Shown here: positions 1-8,157 of the stretch, piece by piece
Numbering within the stretch: position 1 is the first letter of the stretch
Layout: each line of letters opens with the position of its first letter
Assembly: GCF_022829345.1 (NCBI RefSeq)
Contig: NZ_JAKSXV010000106.1
Location: 186,001-250,000 of the forward strand
Length of the DNA stretch: 64,000 nucleotides
Direction: 5' to 3'
DNA from: Methylobacterium sp. J-090
Lineage (GTDB): Bacteria; Pseudomonadota; Alphaproteobacteria; Rhizobiales; Beijerinckiaceae
Made by a program: the position numbers and the translations under genes
Notes under the pieces: model-generated
The model's input: the letters and a program-made list of their open reading frames with translations, nothing else
Told to the model about the DNA's origin: nothing
The model's database searches: none

Positions 1-66
1 GCGACAGGTTAGCACCACGCGACGCCGGGTTTCCCGGCCCCTCACCGTCCAGGGCTGTCAGACCGC

Positions 67-1107
67 ATGAAACGATCCATCCGGCCGACCCGTCGCAGCC
101 TCGTACGCTTCGCCGCCCTGATGGGGATGCTCGGCCTCGCCACGGGGCTTGCCGGCTGCGTGACCGAGGAACTCGCCACCGGCTCCTCCGGCCCCGAGCG
201 CCAGTCGAACATCGACGTAAGCCCGGTGCTCCTCGTGGCCACCACCCGCAAGGTCGTCGGCAGCCCGCCCAAGAGCCCGTGGTTCAATTCCGAGCGCGGC
301 CGGGGCCTGAGCTTCGCCGAGGTGCGGCTGTCTGCGCCCGACCGCTCGCTCATCGGCAAGGTCTCCTCCGTCGTCACCGGCGACTGGGGTGTCGCGGCGG
401 TGCCGCAGATCGAGACGGGGCCGGGGGCGGCCGGCGCCTTCGCCCAGGCCGCTTTCGGCCGCGACGTTCTGATCTACGTCCACGGCTACCGGGAAAGCTT
501 CCAGTCGGCGGCGGTGAGCGCGGCCAAGCTCTCCGACGGCATCCGCTTCCGCGGGGCCTCGGCCCTGTTCACCTGGCCCTCGGCCGCCGCCACCTTCGAT
601 TACGGCTACGATCGCGAGAGCGCCCTGTGGTCGCGCGACGCTTTCGAGGACCTGCTCAAGGCCCTGGCGAACTCGCCGTCCGGCGGCCGCATCAACATCG
701 TCGCCCATTCCATGGGCACGCTTCTGACCCTCGAGACCCTGCGCATGCTGCGGGCCGAGGCCGGGGAAGCCGCCATGGCGCGCATCGGCGCCGTGGTCTT
801 GGCCGCGCCCGACATCGACATCGACCTGTTCACCTCCGCCATCGAGCGGATGGGGCCGGACGTGAAGAAGGTCACGGTGATCTCGTCCACCAACGACCGG
901 GCGCTGGAACTCTCGGGCGCCATCGCGGGCGGCGTCGTGCGTGCGGGCGCGGCCGACCGCGAGCGGCTGGAGGCGCTGGGCGTGCGCGTCGCCGACGCCT
1001 CGGACTACGGCGGCGGCCTGATCAACCACGATCTGTTCCTGTCGAACCCTGAGGTCCAGGGTGTGGTCAAGCGCGCCATCAGTCGGGGCGCTGGCGGGGG
1101 CAGCTGA
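67..1107 (+). CDS. DUF900-type alpha/beta hydrolase, lipoprotein
   Basis: Predicted membrane-anchored serine esterase/lipase of the DUF900 alpha/beta-hydrolase family; substrate unknown. The N-terminus is a basic region and hydrophobic stretch ending in a lipobox (L-A-G-C, Cys31), so I expect a lipoprotein on the periplasmic side. The strand before the oxyanion region reads YVHGYR (His139 region), and the nucleophile elbow reads AHSMGT with Ser215. Length, 346 residues, fits the family. ATG at 67 is chosen because it places the signal peptide at the start. It is followed on the same strand by a small acidic protein with no evident functional link. The fold assignment is firm; the biological role is not known. 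Confidence 0.8.
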   Translation: MKRSIRPTRRSLVRFAALMGMLGLATGLAGCVTEELATGSSGPERQSNIDVSPVLLVATTRKVVGSPPKSPWFNSERGRGLSFAEVRLSAPDRSLIGKVSSVVTGDWGVAAVPQIETGPGAAGAFAQAAFGRDVLIYVHGYRESFQSAAVSAAKLSDGIRFRGASALFTWPSAAATFDYGYDRESALWSRDAFEDLLKALANSPSGGRINIVAHSMGTLLTLETLRMLRAEAGEAAMARIGAVVLAAPDIDIDLFTSAIERMGPDVKKVTVISSTNDRALELSGAIAGGVVRAGAADRERLEALGVRVADASDYGGGLINHDLFLSNPEVQGVVKRAISRGAGGGS

Positions 1108-1277
1108 CCCGCCTGCAAGTTTTCCCGCGCGGGATGGCGAACGGGGTGGGGCTTGGCGCGCACGCCGTTGCCCCCTACACGGGCGGCGGCCCCATAGGCC
1201 GATCAGATCAAGGACGGTGTCCCCCGATGCCGTACAGCCGGCGCGTCCAGCGCAACGACGTTCGAGAGGAATTCGCG

Positions 1278-1640
1278 ATGTTCACACTCGAGATCGATGG
1301 CGTGGCCATCGCCGTCATCAACGGCTCCGAGGAGGTCGCCCGCGATCTCTTCACCTGCGACGGCTTCAAGGACGACATCCAGGCCATGAAGAGCGACGGC
1401 AAGGTGCTGTGGAACGGCACCTCCCCGCTCAAGATTCGCGCCGCCACCGAGGAAGAGACGGAGATTTTCGAGGACGCCCTGGCCGAGGACGATTCGGAGG
1501 AGGACGAGCCCTTCGAGCCGGATGCCCGCCACGCCGAGACCGCCTCGAACGACGACGAGGAAGAGGACGAGGATGGCGAGGACGACGCCGACATCGTCTT
1601 CCTCGTGGACATCGACGAGGATGCGGGCCTCGATTCCTGA
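1278..1640 (+). CDS. Small hyperacidic protein of unknown function
   Basis: I do not recognise the family. The first 65 or so residues look like a small globular domain. The C-terminal half is dominated by Asp and Glu runs (for example DDEEEDEDGEDD near residues 91-102) and is probably disordered. ATG 1278 is preferred over the in-frame upstream start at 1134 because GAGAGGA lies 7 bases before it and the upstream extension has no protein-like composition. 120 residues. It ends 45 bases before convergent flaF, with a hairpin between. Such acidic tails bind metal or basic partners in other proteins, but nothing here proves that. Confidence 0.65.
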   Translation: MFTLEIDGVAIAVINGSEEVARDLFTCDGFKDDIQAMKSDGKVLWNGTSPLKIRAATEEETEIFEDALAEDDSEEDEPFEPDARHAETASNDDEEEDEDGEDDADIVFLVDIDEDAGLDS

Positions 1641-1651
1641 GGCTCCCGAAA

Positions 1652-1678
1652 CACTCCTCCCCCATCCGGGGAGGAGTG
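1652..1678. terminator. 11-bp perfect hairpin between convergent genes
   Basis: Perfect inverted repeat: arms 1652-1662 (CACTCCTCCCC) and 1668-1678, loop of 5. It sits between two convergent stop codons, so it can end transcripts from both sides, though neither side has a clean U-run. Its stem core CTCCTCCCC/GGGGAGGAG is shared with the hairpin at 11143-11174, so it may also be a dispersed repeat. Confidence 0.55.
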
Positions 1679-1684
1679 CGCCGT

Positions 1685-2044
1685 TCAGGTCCTCAGGCCG
1701 GCTGCGATGTTGTGATTGATGCTGATCAGGGCCGTGAGCTTGTCGGAGCTCGGCTCGATCAGCGTGTCGATCATCCGGCGGAACACGAAGACCGACAGTT
1801 GCGCGATGCTGTTTTTGATCGGTTCCGGCAGGGGGCTCTCGGGGGTCGTCGCGGCGCCGGCGATGATTGTCCAGACCTTCTGGTTGAAGTTGAGCGCCTC
1901 GGCCAGCACGCCTTTCTGGTTTTCCCAATCGGCCTGCACGGCCTGGAGGCGCGTGGCGGCCTTGATCAGGACGGCGGCCTCCGCTTCGCGCGGCGACATG
2001 GCCGTCTGCGACACCCTGGCATAGGCACTGGCCCCGTATGACAT
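1685..2044 (-). CDS. flaF: Flagellar biosynthesis regulator FlaF
   Basis: FlaF is an alphaproteobacterial regulator that works with FlbT in flagellin expression and assembly. The protein from ATG 2044 begins MSYGASAYARV and continues with the Ala/Glu-rich helical first half and the LNFNQKVWTI segment typical of the family. 119 residues is normal. An upstream in-frame ATG at 2146 is rejected because 2044 is preceded by GGGGAGAA and the known family N-terminus starts here. No other flagellar gene is in the window, so it is either an orphan or at the edge of a dispersed flagellar regulon. Confidence 0.85.
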   Translation of the reverse strand: MSYGASAYARVSQTAMSPREAEAAVLIKAATRLQAVQADWENQKGVLAEALNFNQKVWTIIAGAATTPESPLPEPIKNSIAQLSVFVFRRMIDTLIEPSSDKLTALISINHNIAAGLRT

Positions 2045-2224
2045 TCCGCGTTCTCCCCAGGCGCTGCGACGCGCATGCCGCGCGGCCGGGGGAAACCTAT
2101 CGGGCGTATCCTTAAGAGACTGTAATTCGGCGTCCGCCGCAATCATGCCGAGAAGCTTGACCAGGAAGGGCCGGCGATCGCGGGCCGGCCTCTGTCCGTG
2201 CGGTGATCGCGGGATTCCGCACGC

Positions 2225-2488
2225 ATGATGAACTTCATCCTCGGTACGGTCGCGGGGGCATTGCTGGCCGCTCTGACCACCATCGTGGCCGTGCGCCAGC
2301 CCGAGGTCCAGTCACGACTCGGGCTGTTTCCCATTTCCACCGCACCGATCCTGCCGGCAGCCCGAACCCCCGATCCGGCGGCCGAGTCTCGCGCGAAGGC
2401 GCAGGCAACCTGTCCGACCGGCCAGGCCGAGGTCGGCAAGTTCGACATGCTGTTCAGTCGAAAGCGGTTCTGGCTCGTAACGCCGTGA
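2225..2488 (+). CDS. Small membrane-anchored hypothetical protein
   Basis: 87 residues, unrecognised. The N-terminus (about residues 4-22, ILGTVAGALLAALTTIVAV) is one hydrophobic segment, either an uncleaved signal anchor or a membrane span. The rest is Pro/Ala-rich and ends in a short basic/aromatic tail. There are two adjacent ATG codons at 2225 and 2228. Upstream is the divergent flaF promoter region. It has no recognisable partner nearby and no strong ribosome-binding site, so expression is uncertain. Confidence 0.45.
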   Translation: MMNFILGTVAGALLAALTTIVAVRQPEVQSRLGLFPISTAPILPAARTPDPAAESRAKAQATCPTGQAEVGKFDMLFSRKRFWLVTP

Positions 2489-2538
2489 GCCGTCCCGCTG
2501 ATCGGGGACGATCGACTGGCCCGTGAGGAATGTCGGTG

Positions 2539-2700
2539 TCAGACGCTGCTGAGCAGGAACATCACCATGGTGGTGGCGACCGTGGTGCTGAGGAAGCCGC
2601 ACAGGGCTGCGGCGAAGGACGGGCCGGTGGCGCCCAGGGTGCTGGAACCCAGGACGGTGTCGGCGAGGGCAACGTTGGACTGCGTGGCGGTGACGTTCAT
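2539..2700 (-). CDS. 53-residue Ala/Ser/Thr-rich small protein
   Basis: Not recognised. Reading the minus strand from ATG 2700 gives a 53-residue product starting MNVTATQSNVALADTVLG and ending with a hydrophobic segment (about residues 28-52, rich in Ala, Leu, Val and Met). One Cys lies near residue 34. AAGG lies about 8 bases before the start. Both plus-strand reading frames here look like shadows of it. A membrane-associated small protein or a secreted peptide precursor are both possible; no modification or transporter gene is adjacent. Confidence 0.45.
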   Translation of the reverse strand: MNVTATQSNVALADTVLGSSTLGATGPSFAAALCGFLSTTVATTMVMFLLSSV

Positions 2701-2791
2701 GATCGTGGACCTTCAGGGCAGCGAATCACGCGCCGCTTGTTCAGACTTGTGAAACGAATGGCTCCGGACGGGTGTGCGTGGCCGCACCCAT

Positions 2792-3106
2792 TCAGTCGCA
2801 GCCGTTGACCTTCTTGGCGATGCGCAGGTTCCGGGACTCGCTGCGCAGATCGATGGCGACGGCTCCGGCACCGCAATCCTCGAAGGCGTCGCGTGCATCG
2901 GCGTAGCGGTCACCGATCTCGTCGAGCGTGTCGCAGACCCGGTCGTGGTTTCCGATCCGGGCTTCCTGGCGGGCCTGAAAGCGCAGGGCGTTGGCTTCCT
3001 CGACCTTGCGCTGACCCTCGAAACAGGCCGGAGCGGCAAGGGCTGGGGCTGCGACCGCCAGGGTGAATCCGGTGGCGAGGAGCGTTGGGAGCAGGGCGTG
3101 GCGCAT
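2792..3106 (-). CDS. Secreted hypothetical protein with two or more Cys
   Basis: 104 residues from ATG 3106. A clear Sec signal peptide (MRHALLPTLLATGFTLAVAA, cleavage after ALA near residue 24) precedes a mature region beginning PACFEGQRK. The mature part is charged and helical, with three Cys that could form disulfides in the periplasm. The in-frame upstream region to 3436 has poor protein character and overlaps the preceding gene, so it is not coding. Unknown function. It follows the metallophosphoesterase gene on the same strand across a 122-bp gap. Confidence 0.65.
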   Translation of the reverse strand: MRHALLPTLLATGFTLAVAAPALAAPACFEGQRKVEEANALRFQARQEARIGNHDRVCDTLDEIGDRYADARDAFEDCGAGAVAIDLRSESRNLRIAKKVNGCD

Positions 3107-3228
3107 GGGATACCTCGGCGGCGGACGTCTCGAGGAACAGGGTGTGTGCAAGGTGACGATGGGACCGTTCCGAGGTTTCGGAGATGTTCGGCCAGTCATC
3201 CTGCGTTCATGCCCCAAGAACCCCCGAC

Positions 3229-3765
3229 CTACGGCGAAGGTTCCGCTTTTCGGCCGCCCACTTTCCGTGCGCGGCGGGAGGCGAGAATCGTCGGCAGATC
3301 CACGGGGGTGAAGCCCTGCGCATCGACGCCGACATCGTACTGCTTCGGAATCGGCGTCAGCTTGGCGTGCGAATGGCCATGCAGATCGAGGGCGCCCCGA
3401 CCCATCCCGTTCCAGGTACGGAAGGCATAGTGGCACAGCACGAGGGGTCGCCCGTCAACGACGATTTCGGCGTAGTGCCCCACACTGGCCCAGCCCTCGG
3501 CCTGAAGCGTGTCCGGTCCATCGTTGTTGCCGACGATGAGGTGCTTGATGCCGTTGAGCGTCCCGAGGATCTCGGCGATCCAGGCCGCCGTCGGCCGCAG
3601 GGCGACGTCGCCGAGATGCCAGACCGTGTCGCCGGGGGCGACGACGGCGTTCCAGTTGGCGATGAGCGCCGCGTCGTGCGCGGGCAGATCGGGATAGGGG
3701 CGCCGGTCGATCCGCAGCACGCGCGGATCGGAGAAGTGGGTGTCGCTGGTGAACCAGACCGTCAT
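3229..3765 (-). CDS. Calcineurin-like metallophosphoesterase
   Basis: Predicted metal-dependent phosphoesterase, 178 residues from ATG 3765. Metal-binding motifs appear in order: DTH (Asp8, His10), GD at 45-46, GNND at 79-82, an LCHY histidine and a C-terminal GHSH. This matches the small single-domain calcineurin-like family (YfcE/ligase-associated types). It lies 16 bp downstream of tonB on the same strand and may be co-transcribed, but a functional link to TonB uptake is not established. Substrate unknown. Confidence 0.8.
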   Translation of the reverse strand: MTVWFTSDTHFSDPRVLRIDRRPYPDLPAHDAALIANWNAVVAPGDTVWHLGDVALRPTAAWIAEILGTLNGIKHLIVGNNDGPDTLQAEGWASVGHYAEIVVDGRPLVLCHYAFRTWNGMGRGALDLHGHSHAKLTPIPKQYDVGVDAQGFTPVDLPTILASRRARKVGGRKAEPSP

Positions 3766-3781
3766 CGGGTGGGCACCCGCC

Positions 3782-4870
3782 TCAGCGTCCGGGGCTGAAG
3801 CGCAGGGGCACGGTGACGGCGAGGCTGCTGATGGTGACCCCGGCCGGTGCCGCCGGCAGGGAGCCACGCACGGTGGCGAGCGCCGCGCTGTCGATGGCGC
3901 CGATGCCGCTGCCGCTTGCGAGCCCCGAGCTCAGCACCTGACCGGACCGCGACACGGTGAACCGGACCACGGCGACGCCGCCGCTGGTGCCCGCCGCCGC
4001 GTTGGCGTTCATGCGGCCGCGGATCGCCGCGCTGAGCGCGCCCTGCCAGGCCCGGAGCGCGTTCGGGTCGTTGCCGCCGGCGGCGGCACCCGCGCTGCTC
4101 TGGCGCGAAGCGGAGGCCGAATTCTGCCGGGCGCGTCCTTCGCTTGCGGCGGCGGCGGCCCGACGCGCTGCCTCCCGGGCGGCCTTGGCACGGGCCTCGG
4201 CCCGGGCTTCCTGAAGGGCCTCGCGACGCTCCTCCTGCTCGGCCTTCAGCCGCGCCTCGCGGTCGGCCTTGCGCTTGGCTTCGCGCCGCGCCTCGAGGAT
4301 CTTGGCCTGGTCGGGCTTCGGCTTGACCACCTCGACGGGCTTGGGCAACTCCTGCGCCGCGACGGGCGGGGGCGGCGCCAGGGCCGGTGCGGCCTCGGCC
4401 GTCGACGTGATGACCTGATCTTCGGGCGGCGGCTCGTTCGCCACCTCGACGGGGGGCGTCGGCGGGGCCTCCGGCGGCTCGGCCGTGGTCGTCGCCTCTG
4501 GGGCGATCATCGCCGTATCCGGCGGCGGGGGCGCCGTCGCCTCGGGCGGCGTCACCTCCGTGGTCTCCAGGGGCTTTTCCTGCTGCACCGTCTCCGGCGT
4601 CTCCACCGGCTTGGCCTCGGGCGGCGCCGACATCGACATGGCCTGCTCGGCCGGTGCCTGGGTGTCGGCCTCCGTCATCTGCGGTGCGAGGTCGATGGTG
4701 ACGATGTTCTCGCCCGGGGGCGCCTTGGGCTCCGGCTGGAACAGGGTGAGGGCGATGAGCCCGGCCGCGTGCAGGGCGAGGGCGACGAGGAAGGCGGTGG
4801 CGAGGCCGGACGGGCCGCGCCGATCCGGATCACCGGCCGAGGTGAAGTCGCTCAACGGACTGGCACTCAT
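3782..4870 (-). CDS. tonB: TonB-family energy transducer
   Basis: TonB couples the inner-membrane proton-motive force, via ExbB/ExbD, to outer-membrane TonB-dependent receptors. The 362 residues show one N-terminal membrane span (about 24-44), a long Pro/Glu/Ala-rich periplasmic spacer (about 50-190), a Lys/Arg/Glu/Ala helical stretch (about 190-250) and a C-terminal TonB fold (about 275-362, including VAVVRFTVSRSGQVL and a final PLRFSPGR). It lies 4 bp after exbD in the same operon. The spacer composition makes low-complexity errors in homology calls likely, but the context supports the assignment. Confidence 0.88.
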   Translation of the reverse strand: MSASPLSDFTSAGDPDRRGPSGLATAFLVALALHAAGLIALTLFQPEPKAPPGENIVTIDLAPQMTEADTQAPAEQAMSMSAPPEAKPVETPETVQQEKPLETTEVTPPEATAPPPPDTAMIAPEATTTAEPPEAPPTPPVEVANEPPPEDQVITSTAEAAPALAPPPPVAAQELPKPVEVVKPKPDQAKILEARREAKRKADREARLKAEQEERREALQEARAEARAKAAREAARRAAAAASEGRARQNSASASRQSSAGAAAGGNDPNALRAWQGALSAAIRGRMNANAAAGTSGGVAVVRFTVSRSGQVLSSGLASGSGIGAIDSAALATVRGSLPAAPAGVTISSLAVTVPLRFSPGR

Positions 4871-4874
4871 GGGG

Positions 4875-5366
4875 CTATCGGGCCGTTCCGGCCGCGGGGG
4901 CCGCCGCAGCAGGCGCCATCGCCGGGGCGCCGCCGGGCGACTGGGCGATGAGGGAGACCTTGGTGAAGCCCGCCTGACCGACGAGGCCCATCACCTCCAT
5001 GATCTTGCCGTAGGGCACGTCGCGGTCGCCGCGCACCAGCATCACCTGGCTCGGGTCCTCGGCGGCCAGTGCCCGCAGGCGCGGCATGATGGCCTCGGGC
5101 GTCAGCTCTTCCTTGGCGAGGTAGGGCTTGCCGTCCTTGTCGATGGAGATTTCCAGGGGCTTCTTGGCCTGGGCGACCTTCTGGGCCGTGGTCTTGGGAA
5201 GCTGGACCGGCACGCCCGTGGTCATCAGCGGGGCGGCGACCATGAAGATGATCAGCAACACCAGCATCACGTCGACCAGGGGGGTCACGTTCATCTCCGA
5301 CATCGGCGCGCCGTCGAGGCCGTCATCGTCGTCGCCGCCACCGGTGCGGATCGATCCCATAGCCAT
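4875..5366 (-). CDS. exbD: Biopolymer transporter ExbD
   Basis: Inner-membrane partner of ExbB and TonB. 163 residues: a short cytoplasmic N-terminus rich in Asp, one membrane helix (about 30-48) carrying the conserved proton-pathway Asp (Asp32 in LVDVMLVLLIIF), then a periplasmic domain with the PVQLPKT segment. A Pro/Ala-rich C-terminal tail of about 25 residues extends beyond the usual family end. The 166-bp gap separating it from exbB contains a GC-rich hairpin. Confidence 0.92.
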   Translation of the reverse strand: MAMGSIRTGGGDDDDGLDGAPMSEMNVTPLVDVMLVLLIIFMVAAPLMTTGVPVQLPKTTAQKVAQAKKPLEISIDKDGKPYLAKEELTPEAIMPRLRALAAEDPSQVMLVRGDRDVPYGKIMEVMGLVGQAGFTKVSLIAQSPGGAPAMAPAAAAPAAGTAR

Positions 5367-5489
5367 GCGTCGCCCTCCGGGGCTTCGGGCGGGCGCATTG
5401 CCAGCGCTGCATCCCGCGAAACAGAGAAAATCGATCCGAAACCGCCCGGCGCCTCAGGCAGGCGCGTGGTTGGTCTTCCGGCGTTCCAA

Positions 5490-5518
5490 GGCCCGACTCG
5501 CCCGCTCGGGGGCGGGCC
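5490..5518 (-). other. GC-rich hairpin in the exbB-exbD spacer
   Basis: Arms GGCCCG (5490-5495) and CGGGCC (5513-5518) with further inner G:C pairing. No U-run follows. In the 166-base exbB-exbD gap it could stabilise or attenuate the transcript, setting exbB apart from exbD/tonB in level. Inference only. Confidence 0.35.
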
Positions 5519-5532
5519 GGCCGCGTGGGGGT

Positions 5533-6225
<693 letters not shown>

Positions 6226-6258
6226 GATGGTGTCTCTCGGGTTCGGTGACGATACGGC

Positions 6259-6753
6259 TTAGCGGACGAAGGGGGCGGAGGCCTTGCTCTCGGTCTCGAT
6301 GCGCTCGAGGCAGGCCTCGCGGCTCGCATCCCCGCCTTCGCAGGCGAGGACGTCGTTGAGGAGCACCCGGCCGATCTTCGCACAGGCGAGCGCCGGGAAG
6401 TCGAAGAGGCGGACCGTGGTCTTGCGGTCCTGCACGGGGCCGAGTTCGACGGCGAGGCGCTTCTGCGCGACGCCGTCCGTGTCGAAGGCGAACAGGTCGA
6501 CCTTGAGGGATTTCAGGGCCGGGCCACGACTGTTGTCCACGAGGAGGTAGGTCCGACAGGACTCGCCGGCGGGCTCCAGGCGATTGAGTTCGAGCTTGAG
6601 GGGAGCGGACTTGGCGTCGGGTGCCTTGGCATCCTGCGCCATCGCCGAACCTGCGATGGCCGCCAGCGCGACCGCGGCACCCATGGACGCCGTCATGGCC
6701 GCCCGCATCCGTCCCTGAAGCCGTTCCCTGACCACGCCGCGCACTCCATCCAT
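6259..6753 (-). CDS. Periplasmic protein preceding exbB
   Basis: 164 residues from ATG 6753. The N-terminus carries a signal peptide (AAMTASMGAAVALAAIAGS, cleavage near SAMAQ). The mature region has a small beta-rich domain with four Cys (in ESCRTY, ALACAK, LACEG and EACLER), a spacing that suggests disulfides. Unrecognised beyond being a conserved-looking gene just ahead of exbB/exbD/tonB; by position it may assist TonB-dependent transport. Start choice: GGAA about 8 bases before 6753; ATG 6708 is an alternative that would still keep the signal peptide. Confidence 0.7.
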   Translation of the reverse strand: MDGVRGVVRERLQGRMRAAMTASMGAAVALAAIAGSAMAQDAKAPDAKSAPLKLELNRLEPAGESCRTYLLVDNSRGPALKSLKVDLFAFDTDGVAQKRLAVELGPVQDRKTTVRLFDFPALACAKIGRVLLNDVLACEGGDASREACLERIETESKASAPFVR

Positions 6754-6998
6754 GACGATTTTCCGGTTCCTCAACGATGGCGGCAGCGCCGCGTCGGGAC
6801 AGTCCCTGCGGACGTGTGGTCCGGGCGACCGGGTCCACGCCGGACGTTGCACCCGGTCATCGCGACCCGTGGGTTCACGCCGTCCCGGGGGATACGCGAA
6901 CTGGTACGGCGCCGGCCGGTAAGCCCGCGTGATCCGCTCAGCAGTTGCGGTCGCAATATCCGAGTTCGCCGTCGCAGATCAAGCGCGGAGCTGAATAT

Positions 6999-7024
6999 CA
7001 GAGTAATTCCAAACTGTTACTCTG
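6999..7024. promoter_or_regulatory. Perfect 8-bp inverted repeat, operator-like
   Basis: CAGAGTAA (6999-7006) and TTACTCTG (7017-7024) form a perfect dyad around a 10-base centre, in an AT-richer patch of the 614-bp gap (6754-7367) between the TonB unit and hsp20. The arrangement suits a dimeric repressor. It is about 245 bp upstream of the first TonB-unit gene. It does not match the Fur, Irr or RirA motifs I know. I see no coding region or tRNA in the rest of the gap. Confidence 0.4.
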
Positions 7025-7205
7025 GAAGGTTACATCGTCGCGCTTCCGGCTTTGCCGATTTGTCCCGATCTGAGTTTCCTGAATTTCCTGGATGAATCAG
7101 GATCAGGGGGCCGCGTTCTTCCCCGATGAATGTGGGAAACACCGGGTTCGGCACGCTGAGAATCGGGGGGACGGACAAGGCCAAAACCCCCTTGATCGGC
7201 AAGCC

Positions 7206-7234
7206 CTTGATGGGGGTCGCCCCGGGCTCCATAT
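7206..7234 (+). promoter_or_regulatory. Candidate heat-shock (RpoH, sigma-32) promoter of hsp20
   Basis: CTTGAT at 7206-7211 and CTCCATAT at 7227-7234 are separated by 15 bases, close to the sigma-32 pattern CTTGAA-N13-15-CCCCATNT. It lies 134 bases upstream of the hsp20 start, giving a leader of roughly 125 bases. This is consistent with heat-shock control of a small heat-shock protein. A motif read only. Confidence 0.4.
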
Positions 7235-7247
7235 CCGTTCGACCGGC

Positions 7248-7281
7248 GGGCGACCGTCGGCACCGATGGGCAACCGTCGGC
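7248..7281 (+). repeat. 14-bp direct repeat in the hsp20 leader
   Basis: GGGCGACCGTCGGC (7248-7261) recurs as GGGCAACCGTCGGC (7268-7281), one mismatch, 20-bp period. Each copy is partly self-complementary, so the leader RNA can fold. It could be a thermosensor-like structure or just a small duplication. Confidence 0.4.
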
Positions 7282-7367
7282 GGGAGCGCTGCCTCAGGCG
7301 GGCTTTCCGACCACACCGAAGTGCCTCTCCACCGTCCCCGGGGCTTCGATTCTAAGGACCTCCACCC

Positions 7368-7805
7368 GTGACCACACGGCCCTCTCCGTTCGGACATCCG
7401 TTCCTCCTCGGTTTCGACGAGATCGAACAGGCCCTCGACCGCGTCTCGAAGGCGGCCAGCGATGGGTATCCGCCCTACAATATCGAGCGGGTTGCCCGCA
7501 GCGGGAACGAGCCCGAGCGCTTGCGCATCACCCTGGCGGTGGCGGGCTTCACCCGCGACCAGCTCGACGTGATGCTGGAGGAGAATCAGCTCGTGGTGCG
7601 CGGCCGGCAGGTGGACGAGAAGTCGCGGCAATTCCTCCATCGCGGCATCGCCGCACGCCAGTTCCAGCGGACCTTTCTCCTGGCCGACGGCATGGAGGTG
7701 ATGGGCGCCGACCTTTCCAACGGCCTGCTCTCCATCGACCTCATCCGGCCCGAGCCCGAGCGGGTCGTGCGCAAGATCGCCATCGCCTCCCGCGACGACG
7801 TCTGA
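7368..7805 (+). CDS. Small heat-shock protein, Hsp20/IbpA family
   Basis: ATP-independent holdase chaperone. 145 residues: a short N-terminal arm with the FDEIEQALDR helix, an alpha-crystallin domain (about 37-130, including LRITLAVAGF, LVVRGRQ and ADGMEVMGADLSNGLL) and a short tail. Start is GTG 7368, with AAGGACC 7-13 bases upstream. It is followed 67 bp later by the DUF1150 gene, its usual alphaproteobacterial neighbour. Confidence 0.9.
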   Translation: MTTRPSPFGHPFLLGFDEIEQALDRVSKAASDGYPPYNIERVARSGNEPERLRITLAVAGFTRDQLDVMLEENQLVVRGRQVDEKSRQFLHRGIAARQFQRTFLLADGMEVMGADLSNGLLSIDLIRPEPERVVRKIAIASRDDV

Positions 7806-7872
7806 CGGGACGCCACAGCTTCACCCCGGTCGGGACAGTCCCGGCCACGCTCTGCCAGAAGGAGAGCCGACC

Positions 7873-8157
7873 ATGACCGCATTCAGCCAGAACCCCATCA
7901 CCGGCGCGGATCTCGATCCGGCCGAGTTCAATGCCGCCGACCTCGCCGCCCTGGGCGAAGGCCACATCGCCTATGTCCGCGCCATGAGCTCCGACGAGGT
8001 CACCCGCCTGTTCCCGCAGGCGCCGGAACTGACCCCCGGCCTCGACCTGTTCGCCCTGCTCTCGGCCAGCGGTGCACCGATCCTGCTCGCCGATTCGCGC
8101 GACGCCGTGGTGGCCAACGCCATGGCCAACGATCTCCACACGGTCAGCCTGCACTGA
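7873..8157 (+). CDS. DUF1150 family protein
   Basis: 94-residue cytoplasmic protein of the alphaproteobacterial DUF1150 family, commonly encoded next to hsp20. The family features visible are the GHIAYVRAMSSDEV segment and the C-terminal ANDLHTVSLH. AAGGAGAG lies just before ATG 7873. Molecular function is unknown; the pairing suggests a stress or proteostasis role. Its last 14 bases overlap the end of the convergent hydrolase gene. Confidence 0.85.
   Translation: MTAFSQNPITGADLDPAEFNAADLAALGEGHIAYVRAMSSDEVTRLFPQAPELTPGLDLFALLSASGAPILLADSRDAVVANAMANDLHTVSLH

Noticed and set aside
7078-7102. TCCTGA...TCAGGA inverted repeat near 7.1 kb
   Set aside because: Only 6 bp with a 14-base loop; close to chance level and not placed at a gene end.
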